Part shown: positions 18,230 through 25,703 of the stretch, in pieces | Position numbering within the stretch: position 1 is the stretch's first letter | Layout of the letters: every line of letters starts with the position of its first letter | From: Acidobacteriota bacterium | GTDB lineage: Bacteria > Acidobacteriota > Thermoanaerobaculia > UBA5066 | Length of the DNA: 35,473 nt | Reading direction: 5' to 3' | Assembly: GCA_030278895.1 (NCBI GenBank) | Contig: JARXKK010000022.1 | Location: forward strand, 1-35,473 | The notes under the pieces: generated by a model | Databases searched by the model: none | What the model was told of the DNA's origin: nothing | What the model saw: the letters and a program-made list of their open reading frames with translations, nothing else | Made by a program: the position numbers and the translations under genes

Positions 18230-19935
18230 TCCGGAACGTCCAGCTTGTTGACGGTTCGAATGCCGGGGACAGCCGAGTTGTAGAGTCCCCGAGCTTGGAA
18301 GTCGTTAAAGAAGCTTGGAAAGGACGAGTAGGAATTCCAGTTGTAAAGAAGGTTCAGCGGGTAGATGACCGTGTCAACTCCGCCGTCTCTCGTTGACGAG
18401 TTCACGGGATCGAACAGATCCCAGAAGAAAGCCTGGACGTTCCCCTCAAGACGCCAGCCCGCGGACGCGCACCCGTAACAGTCCCCACCGTCGCACGGCA
18501 CGATGAAGTCTCTGCCATCCGTTTCCCACCAGGCACCGTGCCAGTCGGCGAACCCCTCGACGAAGGCCGTCGAGTCGCCGGAATTTCCACAGTAGTAATG
18601 CTCCCCACCACCCGCGAGCGAGCCTCCTTGAAGCTGGTACTGGAAGAAGTGGCCGAACTCGTGCGCCATAGTCCACTTGATCGTATAGGCGCCGTAGTCG
18701 TTGAAGGCCACCAGCCCGGGCGACGCGATCACGAACGCGGCGGCGTTCGGAGCGCTGCTGTCATAGCCAGCCTTGAAGGGCGTGTAGTACGAGCCGAATC
18801 CGTTGTCGGCCCAACGTGACTGCAAGGATCTAATCTCATTGTTCCAACGAAACAGGAACGCGTAGAAGGAATTGGCAGGATCGAAAAGAGGATACATTCT
18901 CCACGTGCCCGCCTGCCATGCGCCGTAATGGTAGCCGGGTAACAACGATTGCGTGACCGGGGACATGCCTGCAGTGCCGCTTCTCACGCCGGCATCCGGC
19001 GCCACTGCGAGAAACGAAATCACGGGGTTACCTGTCCCGGGTGCCACGGAGCTCGTGACCGTCATAGAATAGCTCCCGCTATCATCCGTAGTTCCGTAGA
19101 AGCGCGTCGTTCGGTATTGATCATCGCAGAGGTTCGACCAGAGAACCTGCGTGTCCACGGCAACAGTGTAGCCGCGCGCCAAATGGATTGTCGCCTGTTC
19201 GTGCGGGTCGTAATAGAAGGCTTGGCCAACCACAGGGATCGCGTAGTTGTCAGCATCTTGATGGAGCTGGCCACATTGGTCAGGCGGGCTCTGTGGACTC
19301 GGGCCCAGAGAGGTTGAGGCGCGGTCCCAAGCTGCCTGGCTTGGCGATGCCGCCGCACCTGTGCTCGAGGTCTCTCTTGAGACGGAACCGAATGTGGATG
19401 GAACCGGCCGCTTCTTGCGCGCAAGCGTCGCCGCGATGAGTTGAGCGGTCACTTCGTTGGCACCGACGGTCGCGTTGTCAGCCGCATGAGTTGCTAGGAT
19501 CCCCTCGAATTCGGTGGGACTTAGCTCCGCAATCGGGAAACCCGGACGGCCGATGAAATGGAAGATGCGCGTTGTGATCGGAAAGCCCGAGGGCGGGAGC
19601 ACGCGGACGACCAACGAGCGCGTTTCCTCCGGCGATTTGCTTGCGGCGAAGGTGATTGGAATCGAAAGGCGGACGGGAACTCCAGGATAGAGTCCGAAGG
19701 CAGGAAGGGCCGCCGGCGTCCCGAGTTCGCCTCCAAGCGCTGATAGATCGACGCGCAAATTGCTGAATGAGCGGCGCGTGGCTTCTACGGAAACGATAAG
19801 GGTGCCACCCGTATGTGTGGCTCCCTCAAGGATCCCCGTTACGACTAGTGGGGGGATAGTGCTAGCTGTCGCTGTGGCGGCAAGGAGCCCCGCGCCCGCC
19901 CAAGCGGCCAACGCCGCGATCAATCTTTTTGTCAT
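18226..19935 (-). CDS. Secreted zinc metalloprotease-like protein
   Basis: A 569-residue protein with signal peptide MTKRLIAALAAWAGAGLLAATATA. The N-terminal ~130 residues look like a beta-sandwich. The C-terminal half contains HEFGH (425-429) and, 31 residues later, VEGFADW with Glu460, a gluzincin-like HExxH...E zinc site. Several Cys near the site (YYCGNS, VPCDGGDCYGC) could form disulfides. The likely role is extracellular proteolysis; the peptidase family cannot be named with confidence. A ribosome binding site (AAGGAAG) precedes the ATG. Base composition looks less GC-rich than in flanking housekeeping genes, which, with the decayed neighbours, suggests accessory origin. The downstream lipoprotein frame overlaps its stop. 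Confidence 0.75.
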   Translation of the reverse strand: MTKRLIAALAAWAGAGLLAATATASTIPPLVVTGILEGATHTGGTLIVSVEATRRSFSNLRVDLSALGGELGTPAALPAFGLYPGVPVRLSIPITFAASKSPEETRSLVVRVLPPSGFPITTRIFHFIGRPGFPIAELSPTEFEGILATHAADNATVGANEVTAQLIAATLARKKRPVPSTFGSVSRETSSTGAAASPSQAAWDRASTSLGPSPQSPPDQCGQLHQDADNYAIPVVGQAFYYDPHEQATIHLARGYTVAVDTQVLWSNLCDDQYRTTRFYGTTDDSGSYSMTVTSSVAPGTGNPVISFLAVAPDAGVRSGTAGMSPVTQSLLPGYHYGAWQAGTWRMYPLFDPANSFYAFLFRWNNEIRSLQSRWADNGFGSYYTPFKAGYDSSAPNAAAFVIASPGLVAFNDYGAYTIKWTMAHEFGHFFQYQLQGGSLAGGGEHYYCGNSGDSTAFVEGFADWHGAWWETDGRDFIVPCDGGDCYGCASAGWRLEGNVQAFFWDLFDPVNSSTRDGGVDTVIYPLNLLYNWNSYSSFPSFFNDFQARGLYNSAVPGIRTVNKLDVPE

Positions 19936-20136
19936 ATGATTTCTTCCTTATGCAAAATCTGCAACGTCGCATGAACAACGTGAGTTCCCGGTGGAGGCAG
20001 TTCAATGGTTCACATGCATCAGGGAGCACGCGCTAAGCAAGGACAGCGTTTGCGAACGGCAGTTCCGAGGTATTGAACTCGGAGACGACACTTCCAGTGA
20101 GCTGCGAGACGATCCCTCGGCGGTGGGTTGAGTCGG
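19936..20136. other. Intergenic space upstream of the metalloprotease
   Basis: Apart from the ribosome binding site for the metalloprotease at its left end I see no convincing gene, RNA or consensus promoter. A stretch around 20009-20035 (TTCAATGGTTCA, then GGGAGCACG) loosely resembles one at 20713-20740 upstream of the lipoprotein relic, possibly a remnant of a shared ancestral upstream region. Confidence 0.4.
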
Positions 20137-20508
20137 CTAGCCCGGGTACTTCTTCCGCATCGCGGCGACGGACTTGACCACGATCTCCTTCAACATCTTC
20201 TGGTCCAGGGCAGCGAGCTCCTTGATTTAGAGACAGCTTCCGCCGGTGGTGTGCTTGCCGAGCCGGGTGAGCAGAGCATCGGCGCCCCGGAACCCCCTCG
20301 TGATGTAGAGAACGGTTGCGGCCTTTCGCGGCGAGAAGCTGACGAGCGGCATATCGTCCGCGCGCCCGCTCTCGTAGACGTAGGGATAGCTCCCGAATCC
20401 GATGATAGACGGTCCCCACATCTTCGGCTTCTCGCCGGCGGCCGCTTGCATCAGCCTCACGAGCGCCCGCGCGTCGGCACGCTTCGTTTCGTCCGCGATC
20501 GCGCCGAT
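20137..20508 (-). pseudogene. DUF1801 family relic, 5'-truncated with premature TAA
   Basis: The minus strand encodes ADETKRADARALVRLMQAAA, then KMWGPSIIGFGSYPYVYESG, PLVSFSPRKAATVLYITRGF and LLTRLGKHTTGGSCL, typical of DUF1801 (YdhG-like) proteins. After SCL the frame hits TAA (plus 20227-20229), then continues IKELAALDQKMLKEIVVKSV and AAMRKKYPG to the true stop at 20137-20139. DUF1801 proteins normally have Tyr or another residue at the TAA position, so this is a nonsense mutation. The first 25-30 residues are missing, replaced by the lipoprotein fragment joined at a GTCGGT repeat. It is probably non-functional. Confidence 0.83.
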
Positions 20509-20532
20509 GTCGGTGTCGGTGTCGGTGTCGGT
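20509..20532. repeat. Four tandem GTCGGT hexamers at a fusion junction
   Basis: Four exact copies of GTCGGT (ACCGAC on the minus strand). They encode the Thr-Pro run of the lipoprotein fragment in one frame, and they abut the DUF1801 relic in another frame. The position at the joint suggests the repeat either mediated or expanded at the fusion. Confidence 0.85.
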
Positions 20533-20681
20533 CCTACGGTCGGCGTTCCGGTCGGCGTCGAGACGGCGGGCTCGACTGGATCGGTGTGGTTGCAGCCGAA
20601 GAGGCTCGACAGCGCGAACGCCATGAGAACCGACGTCGAGAATTCCAGGAACCGGATGATTCGCGCGGGGCCTGGGGTCAC
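20509..20681 (-). pseudogene. Lipoprotein N-terminal fragment
   Basis: The frame starts MTPGPARIIRFLEFSTSVLM, has a lipobox (LSSLFGC), then NHTDPVEPAVSTPTGTPT and a Thr-Pro run. It closely parallels the opening of the lipoprotein at 17585-18229 (GACGHDDPVEP followed by a TP-rich linker). After the hexamer repeat the frame runs on without a recognisable domain and ends at 20457, inside the DUF1801 relic. It appears to be the 5' end of a second lipoprotein gene whose body has been lost. Confidence 0.68.
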
Positions 20682-20757
20682 ATCAGAAGGCTGGGACTCC
20701 GTCTACATCAATTCAATGATTCATCGGCAGAGGAAGCACGGAACCCGTCGATGGACG

Positions 20758-21177
20758 TCAAATACCGAGAATCTTCAAGAGGCGCGCGGTTGGGTAAGCG
20801 ATGAGAGGCAGCTCCTCGAAGTCTCGGTCGTTTGACCAGATCGGGATCTCGAGCTTGAGTGCGAGGGCGGCCAAGGGGAGATCGCTTGGATCGCGCCTGC
20901 CGAGGTAGCGATGCGCCTCAGCAAGATGGCTCCGATACTGCGATTCCGGGACGATTTCCAACGGCAGGGCGGCGAACTGGGCGCTGACCGAGGATCGTGG
21001 AAGGCGATACCGCGTTGCAAAAAACGACAATCTCTCCTTGGTCTCGGCGAGAGTTGCTTCGGTGGTCACCACCAGGAGAGAGTCGGATAGAAACACCCTT
21101 CGCGCTGCGCCGTTAACGGCGGCCGAGAGCAGGACGTTAGCGTCCGCCGCGATTTTTCCCGAGGGCCCGGATGTCAC
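20758..21177 (-). CDS. PIN-domain toxin (VapC-like)
   Basis: A 139-residue protein. The PIN signature acids are visible: ADANVLLSA (first Asp), a central Glu in EATLAETKERL, RDPSDLPLAALAL (third acid) and SNDRDFEEL (final Asp). PIN toxins are Mg-dependent ribonucleases, usually cutting tRNA or rRNA, held inactive by a partner antitoxin. It overlaps the upstream 93-residue gene by 41 bases in another frame, the usual antitoxin-then-toxin order. The target RNA cannot be inferred. The frame is intact, unlike the flanking DUF1801 relics. Confidence 0.83.
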   Translation of the reverse strand: MTSGPSGKIAADANVLLSAAVNGAARRVFLSDSLLVVTTEATLAETKERLSFFATRYRLPRSSVSAQFAALPLEIVPESQYRSHLAEAHRYLGRRDPSDLPLAALALKLEIPIWSNDRDFEELPLIAYPTARLLKILGI

Positions 21178-21418
21178 GGTCTATCTGTGCTTCGGTGATC
21201 CCGCGGTCTCGGAGCTGACGCGCCAGACGGGCGCTTGTCTTGCGGAAAAGCTTCCGCCGTTCCTCAATGGGTATGCTTTGGTCAGGACCCGGGAGGGGAT
21301 GAAAGACACCGAGAATCTTGCCACGCGACGTCACGAGAACGGACTCCGTAGACCGTGAGGGCCGGGACAAGTCGCTGAGGGGCACCTTCTTCATCGGTTG
21401 GACCGTGGCGGTCTTCAT
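21137..21418 (-). CDS. Antitoxin partner of the PIN toxin
   Basis: A 93-residue basic protein starting MKTATVQPMKKVPLSDLSRP. The first half (VPLSDL..., SVLVTSRGKILGVFHPLPG) resembles the DNA-binding N-terminus of Phd/YefM-type antitoxins. The second half (IEERRKLFRKTSARLARQLR and onward) is a helical region likely to wrap the toxin. Position immediately upstream of, and overlapping, the PIN gene is the main support. A GGAGA ribosome binding site precedes the ATG. Autoregulation is expected by analogy; no operator was identified. Confidence 0.72.
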   Translation of the reverse strand: MKTATVQPMKKVPLSDLSRPSRSTESVLVTSRGKILGVFHPLPGPDQSIPIEERRKLFRKTSARLARQLRDRGITEAQIDRDIRALGKNRGGR

Positions 21419-21462
21419 GGCCTTTCTCCGGATTCCAGTTTAGTCCCCGACTATGCGAGCCG

Positions 21463-21771
21463 CTACTCTTTCACGGTCTTCACGTACTTCTTCCGCGTCG
21501 CCGCGACGGATTTCACGACTATCTCCGACAGCACTGTCTTATCTAGGTCGGCCAGTTTCTTGACGTGGAGGCAGGAGCCGCTCTTCGCGTGCTTGCCGAG
21601 CCGGGCGAGCAGCACTTCGGATCCGGGGAACCCCAGCGAGACGTAGAGGACCGTCGCAGCCTTTCGCGGCGAGAAGGCGGAAACCGTCCCTCGCCCGAGG
21701 AGGTTCGTCCCTGATTTTCGGGGCGAGCGAAACTTGCGCGGGCGTGGCGCGTTCTCCCTTGCAAGGAGACC
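21463..21771 (-). pseudogene. Second DUF1801 relic, 5'-truncated
   Basis: From the stop at 21463-21465 the minus strand reads upstream as FSPRKAATVLYVSLGFPGSE, VLLARLGKHAKSGSCLHVKK and LADLDKTVLSEIVVKSVAAT, ending RKKYVKTVKE. This is the C-terminal half of a DUF1801 protein and a paralogue of the relic at 20137-20508, colinear with it through the shared part. Clear homology stops near 21702. The frame runs open to 21771 but has no usable start codon, and the N-terminal half including the MWGPS motif is absent. The 3' part has no internal stop, so the loss may be recent. Confidence 0.75.
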
Positions 21772-21773
21772 TC

Positions 21774-23069
21774 ATGCTCGATAGCAGTGATGGCGATGGC
21801 CGCGCCTCGCGGATTTCAGGGATGTCGGTTTGCGCCGCGGCTTTCCTCGTGCTCCTCGTCGCCGCCGGGCCTGTCCTGTCCCACGGCGGCGTGCGGCACG
21901 ACTTCCGCCTCGCCGGCGGACAGTGGTTCGACGGGGAGAAGTTCTCACCGCGGACGGTCTACACGGTCGCCGGCTCGTTTCAGGACGCGTGGGACGGCCC
22001 GGTCGAGGCCACGCTCGACCTTTCCGGGAAGTACGTCGTCGCGCCCTACGGCGACGCGCACACGCACGACCTCGCCGGCGGCGCGAATGCCGAGGGCCGC
22101 ATCCGAGAGCGCCTCCGCTCGGGGAACTTCTACATCCAGAACACGAACAACATCCCGAAGTGGACCGAGCCCTTCCGCGCGCTCCTCAACCGACCCGAAA
22201 GCGTCGACGTTTCGTATGCGAACGGCGGCCTCACGGCGATGGGCGCCCACCCGATCCAGATCTACGACAGGGTCGCCGAGCGTCCTCCCGTGCCCGGCTG
22301 GACGAAGGCGGATATGCCGGACCAGGCGTACTTCGTCGTGGACGACGCGGCGGCCCTCGACGCGAAGTGGCCGCTCATCCTCGCGGGCAAGCCCGACTTC
22401 CTGAAGGTGTACCTCGAGCATTCCGAGGAATTCTCGAAGCGGCGGAGCGATCCCTCGTTCTTCGGAAAGCGCGGCCTCGACCCCGCGCTTCTTCCCGTCA
22501 TCGTGAAGCGCGCGCACGCGGCACATCTCCGCGTGGTGGCGCACGCGAGGACCGCCGAGGACTTTCGGAACGCGCTCGCGGCGGGCGTCGATCAGCTCGC
22601 GCACCTGCCGCTCGGACTCCTCACGGAAAGCGACGCAAAGCGGGCCGCGACGGCGAAGGTCAGCGTCGTGACGACGACTCTCGGTCACTGGGACCGGGAA
22701 GGGATGAGCGACGCAGCCGTCGACGACTTCCACCGGAAGAACCTCGCGCTCCTCGCCGCCGCCGGCGTGCCGGTCGCGTTCGGCGTCGACGGGCATCCGC
22801 CGCTCCTCGCCGAGGTCGAGAACGTCCGGCGCTTGAAGGTGTTCGATGACGCGGCGCTCGTGAGAATGCTCACCCAGTCCACGCCGCGCGCCATCTTCCC
22901 GTCGCGGAAGATTGGCTGCCTCGCCGCCGGCTGCGAGGCGAGCTTCCTGGCGCTGGACGGGAACCCCCTCGAGGACTTCTCGAACCTCGGGAAGATCGCG
23001 GTGAGGATGAAGCAGGGATTCGTCCTCCGGCTGGAACCGGCGGAAGCCGCGGGGCGGCCCGCGCACTGA
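21774..23069 (+). CDS. Secreted amidohydrolase family protein
   Basis: About 431 residues. The start at 21774 is chosen because AAGGAG lies 5 bases upstream; a signal peptide follows (MSVCAAAFLVLLVAAGPVLSHGG, with an alternative ATG at 21822). The metal-dependent hydrolase barrel carries GDAHTHDL (the first HxH pair), a central Lys in DFLKVYLEHS, VVAHARTAEDF, DQLAHLP and the late Asp in FGVDGHPP. This pattern fits imidazolonepropionase/prolidase-like amidohydrolases, which hydrolyse amide or ester bonds using one or two metals. The substrate is unknown. It converges with the radical SAM gene (6 bases apart). Confidence 0.82.
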   Translation: MLDSSDGDGRASRISGMSVCAAAFLVLLVAAGPVLSHGGVRHDFRLAGGQWFDGEKFSPRTVYTVAGSFQDAWDGPVEATLDLSGKYVVAPYGDAHTHDLAGGANAEGRIRERLRSGNFYIQNTNNIPKWTEPFRALLNRPESVDVSYANGGLTAMGAHPIQIYDRVAERPPVPGWTKADMPDQAYFVVDDAAALDAKWPLILAGKPDFLKVYLEHSEEFSKRRSDPSFFGKRGLDPALLPVIVKRAHAAHLRVVAHARTAEDFRNALAAGVDQLAHLPLGLLTESDAKRAATAKVSVVTTTLGHWDREGMSDAAVDDFHRKNLALLAAAGVPVAFGVDGHPPLLAEVENVRRLKVFDDAALVRMLTQSTPRAIFPSRKIGCLAAGCEASFLALDGNPLEDFSNLGKIAVRMKQGFVLRLEPAEAAGRPAH

Positions 23070-23075
23070 GGTTTC

Positions 23076-24701
23076 TCAGCTCTTCGCGATGAAGCCCCAC
23101 GGCGACGCCTGGCGCGCGTGGGGGTCGAAGACGCCGCGCGGCGTCTCGTGTTCCGGCAGCGCGAGCGCGCGGGCGGGCCTGACGACGGCCATCAGCGCGT
23201 CGCGATGCGTTTTCACGAGGCGGCGGACGGGGGCGCCGGCCGCGGCCTCGAGGAGAATCGGGGCCGACTCGGGCCCCATCTTCGCGAGGTAGGCCTCCCA
23301 GATCGCCTCGACGACCGGCATGCCCCGGAACGTCACGTTCGGCATCTTGCGGAACGCGCGATCGAGACGATTCATCTTTTCCTCGAGCGCGGCCGGGTCG
23401 TCGAGCGGCTCGTTCTCGAAGGGCGTGTGGGGCTTCGGAATGAATGCGTTGACGGTCGGCACGAGCGTGCCGACGCGCCCGCGCTTGCGTCCCTCTTCGA
23501 GAAAAACGAGGCGCAGCGCATCCACAAGGCCCACGACGTCGTCCACGTCGGCGGCGGTCTCGCCCGGTAGGCCGACCTGCAGGTAGAGCTTGAGCTGCGT
23601 GATTCCCGAGCGCGCGATGAGCCGCACCTTGTCGAGCAGCATCTCGTCGGAGACCTTCTTGTTGATCGCGCGGCGAAGGCGCTCGTTGCCGGCTTCGGGC
23701 GCGATCGCGAGCGCGCGCTCTCCCTGTTTCGTGAGGATCGCGAGAATCTCCTCCGAGATCGCGTCGATCTTCACGGACGAGAGCGCGACGTGGTAGTCGA
23801 GGGACTGGAGCCCGCGCAGGATCGGGAGGATCTCGGGATGGTCCGCGACGGCTGTCGCGATGAGGCCCGCGCGCGACGTGAGAGGCCGGTTGCGCTTGGC
23901 TATCTCGAGGACGGCCTCCGCCGTCACCCGTACTTGCGGGGCCATCGCGTAGGCGGCCCAGCAGAAGCGGCACATCTCCGAACAGCCCCGCGCGATCTCG
24001 ATGAGGAGCTTGTCCGACAGCTCGGTGTGCGGCGTCAGGAGGGTCGTGTGCGGCGGCTCGCGCAGCGCGCCCTCACCGGCCTTGAACTGCTGGACGACGA
24101 TCTTCCCGTCCTCGGCGCCTTCCGCCCGCGCCCCGTGGACCGCCGGCACGTAGAGCCCCGGAAGCGCGGCGAGCGCCGCGAGGGTCGCGTCCCGGGTCAG
24201 GTCGCGCCGGAGGACGTCCGCGAGTCCCGGAACGATCTTCTCCGCGTCGCCCATGGCGAAGACGTCGACCCACGCCGCGAGCGGCGCGGGGTTGATGCGC
24301 GCGCAGTCGCCGCCCACGAGGACGATCGGGTCACCCTCGCCGCGCGCCGTGCGCTCGAGCGGGATGCGTGCGGCGGGGAGGATGCGGAGGAAGTTGACGT
24401 AGTCCATCTCCCACGAGATCGAGAACGCGACGAGCGGGAAATCGCCGAGGGGAGTGTCCGTCTCCAGCGTGCGCGGCCCGCGCCGGTCCGCGTCCTCGTC
24501 CGCGAAGAACCGGTCGCACGCGATGTCCTCCTCCCGGTTCAGGAGGCGGTACACCCACTGGAAGCCGAGGTTCGACATTCCGATCTCGTAGGAGTTCGGA
24601 AAGCCGAGGGCGACGCGCGTGCGCCCGTGGCGCGACAGGTCCTCCGTGGCCCGCTCGGCGGCGAGCAGCATCCGGCGCCTGTCAGGCTGGGAGCGCGTCA
24701 C
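23076..24701 (-). CDS. B12-binding-type radical SAM protein
   Basis: A 541-residue cytoplasmic protein. An N-terminal region with RVALGFPNSYEIGMSNLGFQ and a cobalamin-binding-like fold (about 25-165) precedes the radical SAM core, whose cluster motif is GCSEMCRFCWAA (Cys240, Cys244, Cys247). SAM-contact segments such as APEAGNERLRRAINK and LYLQVGLPGET follow. The layout matches the YgiQ/TIGR03960-like group of uncharacterised B12-binding radical SAM proteins, some of which are linked to tRNA or methylthiolation chemistry. The product is not known. Its start lies 20 bases inside the end of the cysteine synthase gene, so the two are coupled. Confidence 0.87.
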   Translation of the reverse strand: MTRSQPDRRRMLLAAERATEDLSRHGRTRVALGFPNSYEIGMSNLGFQWVYRLLNREEDIACDRFFADEDADRRGPRTLETDTPLGDFPLVAFSISWEMDYVNFLRILPAARIPLERTARGEGDPIVLVGGDCARINPAPLAAWVDVFAMGDAEKIVPGLADVLRRDLTRDATLAALAALPGLYVPAVHGARAEGAEDGKIVVQQFKAGEGALREPPHTTLLTPHTELSDKLLIEIARGCSEMCRFCWAAYAMAPQVRVTAEAVLEIAKRNRPLTSRAGLIATAVADHPEILPILRGLQSLDYHVALSSVKIDAISEEILAILTKQGERALAIAPEAGNERLRRAINKKVSDEMLLDKVRLIARSGITQLKLYLQVGLPGETAADVDDVVGLVDALRLVFLEEGRKRGRVGTLVPTVNAFIPKPHTPFENEPLDDPAALEEKMNRLDRAFRKMPNVTFRGMPVVEAIWEAYLAKMGPESAPILLEAAAGAPVRRLVKTHRDALMAVVRPARALALPEHETPRGVFDPHARQASPWGFIAKS

Positions 24702-25626
24702 TGTCCTCCGTGATCCCCTCGAACAGTATCGTCGAGAGGTACCGCTCGCCCGTGTCGGGGAGCATCGCGAGAAGGACCGATCCCTTCGGCGCCTTCTCGG
24801 CGACCTTGACCGCGGCTGCGAACGTGGCGCCCGAAGAGATGCCGCAGAAGATCCCTTCCTTCTGCGCGAGGGCGCGCGCGGCGTCCCGGGACTCGATGTC
24901 GTTAACGAGGACGGCCTCGTCGTAGACCTTTCGGTTGAAGACGCCCGGGACGAAGTCGGCGTTCCAGCCCTGGACCTTGTGCGGGGCCCACGTTCCCTTC
25001 GTGACGATGGGCGCGCCCTCGGGCTCCGTGTACACGATCTTCACGTCGGGCCGCGCCGCCTTGAGGACCTCTCCGACCCCGGTGAGCGTCCCGCCCGTTC
25101 CGATGCCGGAGACGAAGTAGTCGAGGCGCTTCCCGTCGAAGTCGCGGAGGATCTCCGGGCCGGTCGTCTTCCGGTGGTACTCGGGGTTCGCGGGGTTCTC
25201 GAACTGGTCCGGCATGTACCAGCCGTGCTTGGCGGCGAGCTCCCTCGCCTGCTTCACCATCCCGGACGCGCGGTTCGCGGCCGGGCTCAGGATCACCTTC
25301 GCCCCGAGGCCCTTCATGAGCTTGCGGCGTTCGACGGAGAACGAGTCGGCCATGATCGCGACGAACGGGTAGCCCTTCACGGCGCAGACCATCGCGAGGC
25401 CGATTCCGGTGTTGCCCGAGGTCGGCTCGACGACGGTCTGGCCGGGCTTGAGGACGCCGCGACGCTCGGCGTCCTCGATGAGCGCGATCGCGAGCCGGTC
25501 CTTGACGGAACCGAGAGGGTTGAAGGCTTCGCATTTGACGAAGATCGTCGTGCCCGCGGGCGCGAGCTTGTTAATTCGGACGACGGGTGTGTTGCCGATG
25601 GTCCCGAGAATGTCGTCGTAGATCAT
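24682..25626 (-). CDS. cysK: Cysteine synthase (O-acetylserine sulfhydrylase)
   Basis: A 314-residue PLP enzyme that makes cysteine from O-acetylserine and sulfide. Diagnostic segments: IGNTPVVRINK at the start, the PLP lysine in NPLGSVKDRLA (Lys42), PTSGNTGIGLA, the QFENPANPEYH substrate loop, the phosphate-binding GIGTGGTLTG, and ISSGATFAA. Overall length is normal for CysK. A strong ribosome binding site (GGAGGAGGAG) precedes the ATG. The gene is divergent from the DUF6600-like gene, sharing a 77-base intergenic region, and is followed by the overlapping radical SAM gene. Confidence 0.95.
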   Translation of the reverse strand: MIYDDILGTIGNTPVVRINKLAPAGTTIFVKCEAFNPLGSVKDRLAIALIEDAERRGVLKPGQTVVEPTSGNTGIGLAMVCAVKGYPFVAIMADSFSVERRKLMKGLGAKVILSPAANRASGMVKQARELAAKHGWYMPDQFENPANPEYHRKTTGPEILRDFDGKRLDYFVSGIGTGGTLTGVGEVLKAARPDVKIVYTEPEGAPIVTKGTWAPHKVQGWNADFVPGVFNRKVYDEAVLVNDIESRDAARALAQKEGIFCGISSGATFAAAVKVAEKAPKGSVLLAMLPDTGERYLSTILFEGITEDSDALPA

Positions 25627-25703
25627 GTTTCTCCTCCTCCCCGCGGCACGGAGCTTGCGAATCCCACCGCCGGGACGCGTATTGTATTGGGGGGAGGACG
25701 CAC

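Noticed and set aside
20009-20740. Loose similarity between 20009-20035 and 20713-20740 (TTCAATG-TTCA ... GCACG) as a repeat element
   Set aside because: Only about 20 matching bases with gaps; may reflect common ancestry of the two upstream regions but is too weak to report as a repeat.
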